64,000 nt of DNA from Photobacterium piscicola (GCF_900166965.1 NZ_FUZI01000001.1:1302001-1366000), one strand, 5' to 3'; numbered from the stretch's first letter, positions 44,992-54,951 are shown. Translations and numbers: made by a program. Notes: generated by a model from the sequence alone, not told the origin.

Positions 44992-47457
44992 TTAAAATAT
45001 CGCCTGCAATGCTTGCTTCTTATCACCTGTCATCACAAAACGTAATTCGCCACCGGCTTTGATGTCACTGTGTTTAAAGGTTAGGTTAGCACCTAGCTGT
45101 TGACCATTAATGGTGACTGACTGCACATACTTATTCACTGGGCTATTATTGTCAGCCACAATGGTAAATTCACCGCCTTTCACATCAATCGCAACCTTAT
45201 CAAACAATGGACGACCAATTGAATAAGTAGGATCGGCTGGCGTCACTTGGTAAAAGCCTAAAGCACTCATGATGTACCATGCTGACATTTGGCCGACATC
45301 TTCATTACCAATCAAACCTGTCGGTTCAGTGGTATAGAACTGATTCATTATTTGATCTAAATATTCTTGTGCTTTCCAAGGCTCATCAGTCAAATTATAT
45401 AAGTATGGAATATGGTGCGATGGCTCATTACCATGCATATATTGACCAATATAACCGGTTAAATCAGGCAGTTCTTCACCAGTATTTGAAGAGCGAGCAG
45501 TAAACAACTCATCTAAGTCTTCACGGAATGATTTTTCAGGTGTCATATCCGGTTTATTTTGAGCAACATCAGCAGCATAAATTTCTTGCTTTAGACGCTC
45601 AAAATCATGCATTGGCTGGAACTTCCACTGCCATGCATTACCTTCAGTAAAGGCAAATTCATCAACAAAATACGGATCAAATGGTAATAGTGGGCATTGC
45701 TCCATTGCTTTGCTACTACCATCCGTTTGTACCACATCTATCATCACACATTCATCTTTGCGCGACTCATCAATAGGCTGATTAAATTGTGATGCAGGTT
45801 TATTCGGACTAACACTTAATGGGTGATTCTTCGGACGTAAGAAGCCACTAACTTTATCCCAATGCTGCAACCAGTTATCAGCACGGCTTAAAAACTCGTC
45901 TTGCAGTTTTACATCACCTGCCATACGCGCAATTTCTGATACTGCCCAATCACCATAAGCAAACTCTAAGGTATAAGATGCTGAGTTCCAGTAGCCATGA
46001 TGAACATATTTATTTTGTTCATAAACCTTCACTTGCACCACATTTGCAGCACCAATGTTTTGATCGTCAGTCCAATCTGGAAATTCACTTTTCTCATGAT
46101 AACGCGCGGTGAATTCTGCCGCCTCTAATGCATCTTGCGCATTCACCTTTAAATCCTTTGCCATTGCATCAGCAATAATTGAAATGGCCGGAAAACCAAT
46201 CATCGTCCCCGTATAATGGCCTTGTAATTCCCACTTAGGTAACATACCGCCATCTTTATATTTACGAATTAAATCATTGGCATATTCTGTCGCGCGTTGT
46301 GGATTAATGATAGTTTGTAGGGGATGGAAAGCGCGGAAAGTATCCCACATTGAATACACTGAATAGTTAGGTGTATCCCCAGCGTCTTTAATTTCTTGGG
46401 TTCGCATTGCACGATATTGACCATCCACATCTTGGAAAATCATTGGCGCAATAGAAGCATGGTATAGGGCAGTATAGAAAATCTGTTTTTGATCTTCAGT
46501 GCCACCTTCAACTTCAACCTTGGCTAACTCGTTATGCCATGCCTGTTGAGATTGCGCTAACACACGATCAAAGCCCCACGCAGGTACTTCTGCATTAAGG
46601 TTTTTCTCTGCGCCGTCAATGCCCGTAGGAGATAGACCCACTTTTAATTCTAATGGTTGATCTGTTGGCGCAAACTCTAAATAAGCGATTGTTTTAACCG
46701 CTTCAATATTATCATTATTTAATTTAACACTCGTTTCAACCCCATCAATTAATGCGGTTGCTTTCACAATCGGTTGATTAAATTTAGCATAGAAATAGAC
46801 ATGTTGATTGTTTGCCCAACCATCTGAACTACGTTGACCTCGAATAGTATATTCATCAATTATTTCAATATTACCGACAGTGGTACGATTACCCCAACTC
46901 TTATTTAGAGTATGATCTAAGTCGAACTTAATAAATGGAGTAGTCCCTTCAGCGAAGGTATATTTATGATAACCCACACGTGCTGTTGTGGTTAATTCCG
47001 CTTTTATATCACCACGATTTAATTCAACAGAATAATAACCCGCTTCTGCAATTTCATTCGCTTTATCAAAGGTATTATAAGTTGCGTTATTTTTTTCAGT
47101 AAAAGGCAAGACTAATATGTCACCTAAATCAGTGATGCCCGTCCCGCTTAAATGGGTATGTGAAAAACCATAAACAGGAATATCTTGTTGTTTTCCATGA
47201 TCAAAATAACCCGCAGCAGAGCCCCAACCATCCATCTCAGTATCTGGGCTTAACTGTACCATTCCCGATGGATATACCGCACCAGGGAAAGTATGACCAT
47301 CAGCACCAGTACCAATAAAAGGGTTTACATATTGTAAATATACGTCTGAAACTGGAGTAATATTATCTTTAGATACCGATGTATCATCAGAATTACAACC
47401 AACTAACCCCATCGCTAATGCAATAGAAAATGCTATTGGACTCAGTTTATTTATCAT
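44992..47457 (-). CDS. GH92 alpha-mannosidase lipoprotein
   Basis: An 821-residue glycoside hydrolase family 92 enzyme, a calcium-dependent exo-alpha-mannosidase family acting on N-glycans. The lipobox is GLVGC with Cys21, so it is anchored to a membrane, probably the outer membrane. GH92 signatures: NPFIGTGADGHTFPGAVYPSGMVQLSPDTE, FSHTHLSGTG, NYSVYSMWDTFRAFHPLQTI, EGNAWQWKF, GNEPSHHIPYLYN and GNEDVGQMSAWYIMSALGFYQVTP, which holds the likely catalytic Asp. It has its own terminator and a 259-bp gap upstream to the second GH92 gene. Linkage specificity (alpha-1,2/1,3/1,4/1,6) cannot be read from sequence. Confidence 0.93.
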   Translation of the reverse strand: MINKLSPIAFSIALAMGLVGCNSDDTSVSKDNITPVSDVYLQYVNPFIGTGADGHTFPGAVYPSGMVQLSPDTEMDGWGSAAGYFDHGKQQDIPVYGFSHTHLSGTGITDLGDILVLPFTEKNNATYNTFDKANEIAEAGYYSVELNRGDIKAELTTTARVGYHKYTFAEGTTPFIKFDLDHTLNKSWGNRTTVGNIEIIDEYTIRGQRSSDGWANNQHVYFYAKFNQPIVKATALIDGVETSVKLNNDNIEAVKTIAYLEFAPTDQPLELKVGLSPTGIDGAEKNLNAEVPAWGFDRVLAQSQQAWHNELAKVEVEGGTEDQKQIFYTALYHASIAPMIFQDVDGQYRAMRTQEIKDAGDTPNYSVYSMWDTFRAFHPLQTIINPQRATEYANDLIRKYKDGGMLPKWELQGHYTGTMIGFPAISIIADAMAKDLKVNAQDALEAAEFTARYHEKSEFPDWTDDQNIGAANVVQVKVYEQNKYVHHGYWNSASYTLEFAYGDWAVSEIARMAGDVKLQDEFLSRADNWLQHWDKVSGFLRPKNHPLSVSPNKPASQFNQPIDESRKDECVMIDVVQTDGSSKAMEQCPLLPFDPYFVDEFAFTEGNAWQWKFQPMHDFERLKQEIYAADVAQNKPDMTPEKSFREDLDELFTARSSNTGEELPDLTGYIGQYMHGNEPSHHIPYLYNLTDEPWKAQEYLDQIMNQFYTTEPTGLIGNEDVGQMSAWYIMSALGFYQVTPADPTYSIGRPLFDKVAIDVKGGEFTIVADNNSPVNKYVQSVTINGQQLGANLTFKHSDIKAGGELRFVMTGDKKQALQAIF

Positions 47458-47652
47458 TATTATCGACCTATATTATTGATAGTTGGGTAACGAGTTAGAT
47501 AAATATCAACTCACTTTACATTCGATTAATAATAAAAATAAACACTCTATTTAAATAGTAGCAAAAAGGCACATTTACTGGATTTTTATCACCAACTTAT
47601 ATTTTAGTGACATTGGTTCAACGTAATAATCAATAATATTAATATATAAAAA

Positions 47653-47679
47653 AGCAGCCATTAAATATAAATGACTGCC
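47653..47679 (-). terminator. Terminator of the second GH92 gene
   Basis: Stem GCAG-T-CATT / AATG-G-CTGC with one mismatch, followed in minus-strand sense by TTTTTT, 38 bp after the stop. Confidence 0.75.
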
Positions 47680-47716
47680 GATTATTTTCTTTATTTATTT
47701 GTTTAGTTAACTCTAA

Positions 47717-50206
47717 TTATTCAATGAATGAAGCTTGCATAGCCTGAGATTTATCACCTGTCATCACAAATTTAAGTTCACCACCTACTTTAAATTCGGA
47801 GTGATTAAAGAACAAACCGTTATCTAACTGCTTACCATTAATTGATACCGATTTTATATACATATTATCATCGGCATTATTAATCGCTTTAACGGTAAAG
47901 AAACCGTCTTTTACAGGTAAACGTACTTCATCAAATAATGGCCGTCCAACAGTATATATAGGTGCTGCTGCGTTAACTTGATAGAAACCCATTGCAGACA
48001 TCACATACCATGCCGACATAGAACCAACATCTTCATTACCAATAATGCCAGCAGGTTCTGCAAAGTACATTTCATCTAAAATATAATCGACCACTTCTTG
48101 GGTTTTCCAAGGTTCCGCGGTCCAATTATAAAGGTATGGAATATGATGCGATGGCTCATTACCAAAGGCTACTTGGCCAATCATTCCCGACATATCGGCT
48201 GTTTCTGTACCTTCACTACCGGCGGTAAAGGTCGCATCTAAGTTTTTCGCAAACGCAGCTTGCCCACCCATGACCTGTTGCAGACCTTTAATATCATGCG
48301 GTACAAACCAAGTCCATTGCCATGCATTACCTTCTGCATAAGGACCTGATTCATGAGCCGTATTATACGGATCAAATGGCGAAATAAACTCACCATCAAT
48401 GGTTAATGGACGCATAAAACCAGTTACGCCATGCTTGGCATATTCAGTTGGATTGTTATCAAAGTAACGTTCAAATGCTTTTGATCGCGCTAAATATTGT
48501 TGCTCAATGTCAGTATTACCCGCAGCTTTAGCAATTTGTGCAATAGCCCAATCATAAAATGCATTTTCTAAGCCGTAAGATACCGATTCTTTAATATTTT
48601 CAGCATTTTCATTAGCGACAGGCACAAAACCTTGTTGCTGAGAAAATTTGATGGCATCAGGTAGAACACGTTTTAATACATCAAGATCCCACTCTTGCGC
48701 TAATGTTGCATAGTTATCATAAGTGGATGATTCAACCGCAGCTTGCAGTGCTTGTTGTTTTTCTTGTTGTGTAAATTCATTCGGAAACTTGGTGATCGCA
48801 TCAGCAATAACAGCAACCGCGGGATAACCAATCATGGTGCCTGTTTCATCCCCTAGATGTTCCCACTTAGGCAATAAACCACTTTCCCGCCATTTCTGAA
48901 CCATATTCTTGGCATATTGAACGGCACGTTCAGGCTCAGTAATGGTTTTTAATGGATGTAACGCACGGAAAGTATCCCATAATGAATACACCGAAAAGTT
49001 TGGTTGTTCAGGCGTTGCTTGACCATAAGCAATAGAATACTCACCTTCGCCATTACGAATTGAACCTTTACCCATGCCTCTAAACTCACCACTAACATCT
49101 TGATGCACTTGAGGGGCTATTTTTGTATGGTAAAGCGCGGTATAGAAAATTTCTTTTTGCTCTGGCGTACCACCTTTCACATCAAAATTTAATGCTCGTT
49201 GCCATTTTTTAACGGCACTGGCGCGAGCTTCATCAAATGACTGATGAGCTTCTGCATCATGGTTTGCTTTAGCACCATCAGCACTCACGGCAGAGATTGC
49301 AACTGCGGCATTAACAACTTGGGTATCACCAGCTTCAAATTCCACATATGCGGTAACATCAGCTTTAGTACGCTTCACTGGTTTACCCGTTTCATCATGA
49401 AGTAACACTGATGCATGCTCGGCAGTTAATCCATCAACAGGCTTACCGTTAGCCAGAATAACAACGTTCTTGATTTTTTTATCAAAGGTCGCATAGAAGA
49501 ATATTTTTTGATTTTTAGCCCATCCAGAAAAATGTGCGGCATCTCTTTCACCCGTGATCGTATAACCATCATCACTGACCGTTAATTGATTACGTAATGA
49601 CGTAGAGCCCCAATCACTGTTTAATATAGAATTTAAATCAATTTTTAATTTCTGATCAGTATCTTGAGGATAAGTATAACGATGGAAACCAACCCGTTCA
49701 GAAGCAGTTAGCTCAGCTTTAATATCATTGTCTGCAATTTCTACGCTGTAATAGCCAACTTCAGCATGTTCAGTTGTTTTATCCATTTTCACTGAAATAG
49801 CGTTACGGTAATCATCATTATCTTCGATATATTTTTGATTATCTTCAGTAAACGGTAAAAATAGAATATCGCCTAATCCCCCCATACCAGTACCGCTTAG
49901 GTGAGTATGAGAGAAACCAAATAACGTATCTTTATCGTAATGATAACCTGATGAAGAATGCCACCCCATCAATTCAGTGTCGGGTGAAAGCTGCATCATA
50001 CCTTCAGGTACCACTGCCCCCGGAAAAGTATGACCATTAAAGCCAGTACCAATAAATGGGTCGACAAATTTAGTGTTACCCGTTAACTCAATCGCAGGTT
50101 GATCTTTATCTGGCACAATGGTCGTATTATTTATCGTTTCGTTATTACACCCAGCTAATACTGCTGCGACCATCAGTGCCAAAGGCATTATTTTCATTGT
50201 CGACAT
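47717..50206 (-). CDS. GH92 alpha-mannosidase lipoprotein (paralogue)
   Basis: An 829-residue GH92 enzyme, paralogous to the next gene at 44992. The lipobox is VLAGC with Cys20. It repeats the family signatures: DPFIGTGFNGHTFPGAVVPEGMMQLSPDTE, GFSHTHLSGTGMGGLGD, SLWDTFRALHPLKT, EGNAWQWTWFVPHD, GNEPSHHIPYLYN, GNEDVGSMSAWYVMSAMGFYQV. I chose the ATG at 50206 because AGGGA lies 6 nt upstream; the ATG at 50212 directly abuts that site. The two proteins differ most in the N-terminal and lid regions, which may mean different alpha-mannosyl linkages. Confidence 0.93.
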   Translation of the reverse strand: MSTMKIMPLALMVAAVLAGCNNETINNTTIVPDKDQPAIELTGNTKFVDPFIGTGFNGHTFPGAVVPEGMMQLSPDTELMGWHSSSGYHYDKDTLFGFSHTHLSGTGMGGLGDILFLPFTEDNQKYIEDNDDYRNAISVKMDKTTEHAEVGYYSVEIADNDIKAELTASERVGFHRYTYPQDTDQKLKIDLNSILNSDWGSTSLRNQLTVSDDGYTITGERDAAHFSGWAKNQKIFFYATFDKKIKNVVILANGKPVDGLTAEHASVLLHDETGKPVKRTKADVTAYVEFEAGDTQVVNAAVAISAVSADGAKANHDAEAHQSFDEARASAVKKWQRALNFDVKGGTPEQKEIFYTALYHTKIAPQVHQDVSGEFRGMGKGSIRNGEGEYSIAYGQATPEQPNFSVYSLWDTFRALHPLKTITEPERAVQYAKNMVQKWRESGLLPKWEHLGDETGTMIGYPAVAVIADAITKFPNEFTQQEKQQALQAAVESSTYDNYATLAQEWDLDVLKRVLPDAIKFSQQQGFVPVANENAENIKESVSYGLENAFYDWAIAQIAKAAGNTDIEQQYLARSKAFERYFDNNPTEYAKHGVTGFMRPLTIDGEFISPFDPYNTAHESGPYAEGNAWQWTWFVPHDIKGLQQVMGGQAAFAKNLDATFTAGSEGTETADMSGMIGQVAFGNEPSHHIPYLYNWTAEPWKTQEVVDYILDEMYFAEPAGIIGNEDVGSMSAWYVMSAMGFYQVNAAAPIYTVGRPLFDEVRLPVKDGFFTVKAINNADDNMYIKSVSINGKQLDNGLFFNHSEFKVGGELKFVMTGDKSQAMQASFIE

Positions 50207-50474
50207 ATCCATTCCCTAGCTTATTTCGTTAGCTGTAGATTGTTATATCGACAACTACGATTGAAAAATTCTAACTGAATTATCAATAAACTTAGTGATA
50301 GGATATATAGGATTAATTACGCATTCACTGGCTTTTTGTAACCGCAATTATTCGCTGTGACATAACGCATATTCCTTTAAAGCTCTCTTTGGACTCAATA
50401 TCACAGTTTTATTTTTCTTGCATAAAAAGTAGTTAATAAAGTTTAAGGTAATAGATTTTATTGAAGAATAAAAA
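50207..50474. other. Intergenic region upstream of GH92 genes
   Basis: No gene. It holds the promoter of the 47717-50206 gene. CTGTGACATAACGCATA near 50354-50370 contains one good CRP half-site (TGTGA) but the other half is poor, so I do not call a CRP site. Confidence 0.35.
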
Positions 50475-50497
50475 AACGGCCTAAATTAAAAGCCGTT
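50475..50497 (-). terminator. Terminator of the M20 gene
   Basis: 6-bp stem AACGGC / GCCGTT with an 11-nt loop, followed in minus-strand sense by TTTTTTT, 35 bp after the stop. Confidence 0.75.
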
Positions 50498-50531
50498 AAA
50501 ATTAAAAGTTTTTAATCACTAGTTATATTTA

Positions 50532-51686
50532 TTAATGGTTAGCTAATTGTTGCTCAACAAGTGTCTGCCAAAAATTAACACCATCCATAAGAATATTATC
50601 ATTAAAGTCATAATATGGATTATGCAAAGCAGTGCCGCCACACTCCCCCACACCATTACCAACTAAAATATAGCAACCTTTAGCTTCTCTAAGCATAAAA
50701 GAAAAATCTTCACTAATTGTAAAAGGCTGACAACTACCATTCACTTTATCAACACCTGCCACAGTAATAGCAGCATTAACTGCATGAATTGTTTCTTGTG
50801 GCGTATTAATTGTAGATAAAAAACTATTATTAAATTTAAATTGATAGTCAACTCCTGCAGACATGCATTGACCAGCAACAATGCGTTCAATTGCAGCTTC
50901 TATTTTATGCAAGGCAGAATCTGTAAAACTACGAGTATCTCCTTTAATAGTTACTCGTGATGGAATCACATTAACAGTACCATTTGTAGCAAATTCTGTA
51001 ACAGAGATAACAGCCGTTTCATCAATAGCACTAAGGTGACGGGAAACAATTGTTTGTAATGCCACTACAATTTGGGAACCCACAACAATAGGATCAGTCC
51101 CCATATGTGGCATTGCAGCATGTCCACCAGTCGCAATAACTTCTATTTCAAAACTACTCTCACTTGCCATTAATGAATGCGGACGAGTAACAAAGTGTCC
51201 CGCAGGGATCCCCGGTAAATTATGCATTGCATAGATAGCATCAATATTCCAACGTGTAAATAAACCATCGGCAATCATAGCCTTAGCTCCAACGCCATGC
51301 TCTTCACCTGGTTGGAAAATAAAATACACCGTGCCATCAAAGTTACGTGTTTTTGCTAATTCATGCGCAGCACCTAATAACATTGCAGTATGACCATCAT
51401 GACCACAAGCATGCATAACACCGTCATGAACAGAACAGTGAGCAAAAGTATTTTTTTCACAGATATGTAATGCATCCATATCAGCACGAAGCCCAATAGA
51501 TCGTTCACTATCACCACATTTTAAAATACCAACAACACCTGTTTTTCCAATATTACGGTGTACTTCTAAGCCAAACTCTTCTAACTTTTCAGCAACCATT
51601 GCAGATGTCATTTCTTCCTCAAAGCCGAACTCTGGATGCTGATGAATATGATGGCGCCACTCTATAACTTTAGTATTAATGGTCAT
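50532..51686 (-). CDS. M20 family amidohydrolase (N-acyl amino acid hydrolase type)
   Basis: A 384-residue M20D metallo-amidohydrolase. The family motifs are HQHPEFGFEE, LRADMDALHI, HACGHDGHTAMLLGAA and FQPGEEHGVGAKAMI; they supply the metal ligands and the catalytic Glu. Relatives cleave N-acyl or N-aminoacyl amino acids (hippurate, IAA-amino acids, aminoacylase substrates). It lies downstream of the EamA exporter in the minus-strand half of the divergent catabolic cluster. E. coli ygeX is likewise next to an M20-type gene (ygeY). The natural substrate is unknown. Confidence 0.88.
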   Translation of the reverse strand: MTINTKVIEWRHHIHQHPEFGFEEEMTSAMVAEKLEEFGLEVHRNIGKTGVVGILKCGDSERSIGLRADMDALHICEKNTFAHCSVHDGVMHACGHDGHTAMLLGAAHELAKTRNFDGTVYFIFQPGEEHGVGAKAMIADGLFTRWNIDAIYAMHNLPGIPAGHFVTRPHSLMASESSFEIEVIATGGHAAMPHMGTDPIVVGSQIVVALQTIVSRHLSAIDETAVISVTEFATNGTVNVIPSRVTIKGDTRSFTDSALHKIEAAIERIVAGQCMSAGVDYQFKFNNSFLSTINTPQETIHAVNAAITVAGVDKVNGSCQPFTISEDFSFMLREAKGCYILVGNGVGECGGTALHNPYYDFNDNILMDGVNFWQTLVEQQLANH

Positions 51687-51751
51687 TACTGTATTCCTTT
51701 AGTAACACAAGCGCAGTCGTTATCTATTATCGACTGCGCGTTAATATTTAA

Positions 51752-52726
51752 TTATGCTTTTTGAGGTTTTAATTTATTCACTTTTTGTTCTGTTGTTTCT
51801 TGTTGTTTATTATTACCAAACTTCATAAACATCATCATTGAAATAATCACGACAGCTATTGCAAGTAAACGCATAGGAGTTACGGATTCACCAAGAGCAA
51901 AAACAGCCAGGACAAAAGATGATAGAGGCATTAAATTTAGTGCCATTCCTGTTCCATCAACACCAACACGCTCCATAGCATAAATATAAATTAAATAACT
52001 GATACCTGAGATACCAACACCAAGAATCGTAATACAAAGGATTCGTAATGGTGAGCTAAAAATACCTAAGGCTGAACTTAAATCTGCATTTGTTACAAGA
52101 AGATATAACCCGAAACCAATTGAAGCAAATACAAATTGATGGAACATTGTTGCAACAGAACCATATTTCTCAGCTAACTCAGCACGAGCATAGGCCATTG
52201 TGGCAAAACTGGCAGCACTTGCAAAACAGATTAAATGACCAATATTGAAACCATTTGTTTCTGATTTTGGATCCATAACCAAAATAGCAACACCAACAAA
52301 AGCACCTAATGCTGCGACCATTTGTAATGGAGTAAATCTTGCATTATGACGAAAGAAACCAACGGTTAAGATAAGAATAGGAATTAAACCTTGAATAACA
52401 CCATTTTCTGATGCTGTAATATAATCAAGAGATAAAAATGAAAAGAAACTAAAAGCACCTTGTCCGATAATACCACACGCTGCTGACCATATAATATCGT
52501 GGCGATTTTCCCAATTTAATTTAAATTCTTTTTTCGTTGTTAATTTTCCCGTTGCTGTACCAACTTTTAAAATTAGAGCAAGCGTCATAAATGCAATAGT
52601 ATAACGGGCCCAAACAAGTACTTGAGCATCCATTACTTCAAGAATAGGTGTTCCTACAATCCATGGAATCCCCCATAAAAGCCCAATAAATATTGCAGCA
52701 GTCCAACCCATTGTCGTACGGTTCAT
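51752..52726 (-). CDS. EamA-family (DMT) membrane transporter
   Basis: A 324-residue protein with ten membrane segments in two EamA repeats and a lysine-rich cytoplasmic tail. It has TASENGVIQGLIPILILTVGFF and ALNLMPLSSFVLAVFALGE typical of the family. It lies between the racemase-like and M20 genes, so it probably carries the substrate or a product of that cluster, or exports a toxic intermediate. The substrate is not identifiable. Confidence 0.82.
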   Translation of the reverse strand: MNRTTMGWTAAIFIGLLWGIPWIVGTPILEVMDAQVLVWARYTIAFMTLALILKVGTATGKLTTKKEFKLNWENRHDIIWSAACGIIGQGAFSFFSFLSLDYITASENGVIQGLIPILILTVGFFRHNARFTPLQMVAALGAFVGVAILVMDPKSETNGFNIGHLICFASAASFATMAYARAELAEKYGSVATMFHQFVFASIGFGLYLLVTNADLSSALGIFSSPLRILCITILGVGISGISYLIYIYAMERVGVDGTGMALNLMPLSSFVLAVFALGESVTPMRLLAIAVVIISMMMFMKFGNNKQQETTEQKVNKLKPQKA

Positions 52727-52866
52727 AATTTAAATCCTTTATTATCCATTAAATTTAAGACGAACGTCCCCACAGGCTGAATACTTCAGCTTTATTCCAT
52801 TGATTAAATAAGGACGATCGGTAACCTATAACTTTAGATCTTGGTACGGTAGAAAATATTATTAGG

Positions 52867-53655
52867 TTATTCTAAATAGGGGTTATCACTATTTAATAAA
52901 CGTCCATATCCAGGACAGCAAGCAGTTTTTCCAGCCAGATCCATAGCATGCCAAAACATAGCTGAATTACTGCAAATAACAGGGATCTCAAAGCGATCTT
53001 CTATCTCTTGAATATGGTCGAGCACACGTAAATTAGTACAAGACATAAAAACAAGGTCAGCGCCTGATTCTGGTAATATTTGTTCTAGAGCTGTTATCAT
53101 CGACTCTTTTGATACTGTAGTAATATCTGTATCACGTTCAATGCCTAATGAGCCTAATACAACAACATCAAACCCTTCATCTTTAAGCTGTTGATATAAT
53201 GGGTAATTAACTTCAGTTGGATAAGGAGAAAAAACCGCGATCTTTTTGGCTTTTAAGTGATTAAATGCCGCTTTAGCAGCTGTCCATGGGTTCGTCGCTG
53301 GAATATTATCTCGGTTTTGCGTTAGTAATTGTCCAACTCGTTCTTCACCAATAATAATAGATGCAGAAGTACAACCAAAAGCCATTACATCCATTGGTAA
53401 ACCATTTGCAATAAGATCTGAACCTTCACTAATACCATTAGCAATATTATCCAAAGCTTCAGGTGTCATTTCACTATTATAAAAAACACGAGTACTAAAT
53501 ACGGCAGCTTGTGTTCCAACTAATTTAGCCCAATCCATCTCTAAAGAGTGATCAGTACTTAATTGTACCAAACCAATATGAGTACGATTAATTCGAGGTG
53601 CTGCAATATAATCTAATTTTTTTTCAAATTGTTTAAATTCATTAATTGTGTTCAT
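52867..53655 (-). CDS. Asp/Glu racemase-superfamily protein (EutA / maleate isomerase-like)
   Basis: A 262-residue protein of the family that includes EutA of ectoine utilisation, maleate cis-trans isomerase and arylmalonate decarboxylase. Two cysteine motifs expected at the active site are present: MAFGCTSASIIIGE (about residue 114) and LVFMSCTNLRVLD (about residue 205). The N-terminal HIGLVQLSTDHSLEMDW strand also fits. It may isomerise or racemise the acid that the neighbouring M24, M20 and ammonia-lyase enzymes process. A hairpin at 53686-53705 separates it from the M24 gene. Confidence 0.78.
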   Translation of the reverse strand: MNTINEFKQFEKKLDYIAAPRINRTHIGLVQLSTDHSLEMDWAKLVGTQAAVFSTRVFYNSEMTPEALDNIANGISEGSDLIANGLPMDVMAFGCTSASIIIGEERVGQLLTQNRDNIPATNPWTAAKAAFNHLKAKKIAVFSPYPTEVNYPLYQQLKDEGFDVVVLGSLGIERDTDITTVSKESMITALEQILPESGADLVFMSCTNLRVLDHIQEIEDRFEIPVICSNSAMFWHAMDLAGKTACCPGYGRLLNSDNPYLE

Positions 53656-53685
53656 TCGTAGGGTCTCTTCTTGTCGATATTTTTA

Positions 53686-53705
53686 GGGCTAATAATAATT
53701 AGCCC
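53686..53705 (-). terminator. Intercistronic hairpin between M24 and racemase-like genes
   Basis: Perfect 8-bp stem GGGCTAAT / ATTAGCCC with a 4-nt loop and no long U-tract. It is probably a partial terminator or mRNA-stability element inside the operon. Confidence 0.5.
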
Positions 53706-53721
53706 TTATTATTGTTATATT

Positions 53722-54888
53722 TTATTTAATTATAATTAGTTCAGGTTCAGCACGTTCAGAAAGCCATTCCGCACCATTTTCAGTAATGACAATATTTTCT
53801 TCATGAACCATTGATTTACCAGGGGCGTAAACCATCCCCGGTTCTAAAGTCATTACCATTCCAGGTTTTAATAATGTATTGTCTGTTGCCGTATTTGATG
53901 GACGTTCAGTTAATTCCATTCCTAAACCATGGCCTAAACGACCAACGTCATTACCTAATGCACCATTAGCTTCTAGTACTGACCACATTGCATTATAAAT
54001 ATCTGATGTTGTCGCGCCTGGTTTAACCGCTTCAAATCCTTTGGTTGTTGCATCATATACAGCACGATAAGCTGCTTTAGTTTGCTCACTTGCAGAACCA
54101 AAAGCCCAGTTACGATCAAAATCAGAGAAATAACCATCGCGTACTGCACCAGTATCAATAATCAGTACATCACCATCTTCAATAACACGATCAGTTGGTC
54201 CCATAATAATGCTGTCATAGCCATCGGGGCCTGAGCCAGCAATAATATATGGGCATTCATCAGCACCTTCCATCAACATATCAATACGGAAACGTTTACA
54301 AATTTCACGTTCTGTCATTCCTGATTTAGCATATTCAGGAACCTTGGCAAAACCAACATTCGTAATACGACAAATTTCCTTTACCTTTGCAATTTCAGCT
54401 GCAGATTTAACTTGACGAATTTCATGCATCGGCAATGATGCATCAACAAATGTTTTTTTCACTAATGTCGTTAACTTAAGGTAATTATTAACAGGCATAC
54501 GTAGATGAGATTCAATACCTAATGTCGCACCAACACGACCAAAACGACAAGGTAATGAATTTAAAAAGCTGGCAACAAGGCTAATTCCATCATCTTCTGG
54601 TCGAGGCGATGGCCAAGTAATAATATTATCAATCCAAGTCCCCGCCATACCACTTGCACCTATCTCTGGAATGATAGCAGTAGGCTTACCTTCAGCAGGA
54701 ATAATTAAGAACCAAGGACGAGTTGGGCTATGCCAAAATTGAGTATGAAAACCTGTAAAATAACGAACATTTGGCTCTGTGGTTAATAGCATTGCATCTA
54801 ATTTCAACTCACGCATAATCTGCTGCGCTTTCATTGTACGTTGTTCAAACTCAGCGACTTCAAAACCACGCATTAAATAGTCGTTCAT
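53722..54888 (-). CDS. M24 metallopeptidase-family protein (Xaa-Pro peptidase / ectoine hydrolase-like)
   Basis: A 388-residue pita-bread enzyme. The metal ligands are all visible: the two Asp in IIDTGAVRDGYFSDFDRNW, His in GHGLGMELTERPSN, Glu in TLEPGMVYAPG and Glu in VHEENIVIT. The N-terminal creatinase-like domain (NVRYFTGFHTQFWHSPTRPWFL) fits EutD/DoeA ectoine hydrolase and related Xaa-Pro peptidases. Together with the EutA-like neighbour this resembles parts of ectoine catabolism, but the EutB/EutC/EutE partners are not seen. It is first gene of the minus-strand operon, facing the regulator at 55219. Confidence 0.83.
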   Translation of the reverse strand: MNDYLMRGFEVAEFEQRTMKAQQIMRELKLDAMLLTTEPNVRYFTGFHTQFWHSPTRPWFLIIPAEGKPTAIIPEIGASGMAGTWIDNIITWPSPRPEDDGISLVASFLNSLPCRFGRVGATLGIESHLRMPVNNYLKLTTLVKKTFVDASLPMHEIRQVKSAAEIAKVKEICRITNVGFAKVPEYAKSGMTEREICKRFRIDMLMEGADECPYIIAGSGPDGYDSIIMGPTDRVIEDGDVLIIDTGAVRDGYFSDFDRNWAFGSASEQTKAAYRAVYDATTKGFEAVKPGATTSDIYNAMWSVLEANGALGNDVGRLGHGLGMELTERPSNTATDNTLLKPGMVMTLEPGMVYAPGKSMVHEENIVITENGAEWLSERAEPELIIIK

Positions 54889-54951
54889 TATCTTATTCCC
54901 TATTACATTCAGTCTTTTTAATTACAACTTGTCTATACAAGTTGCAATAAA

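Noticed and set aside
50354..50370. CRP-cAMP site before the second GH92 gene
   Set aside because: TGTGA is present but the second half (GCATA) is poor; not enough to call.
52867..54888. Assignment of the M24/racemase genes as an ectoine catabolic operon
   Set aside because: The EutB, EutC and EutE/DoeB-type partners are absent, and a diaminopropionate ammonia-lyase is present instead; the similarity is kept only as a family note.
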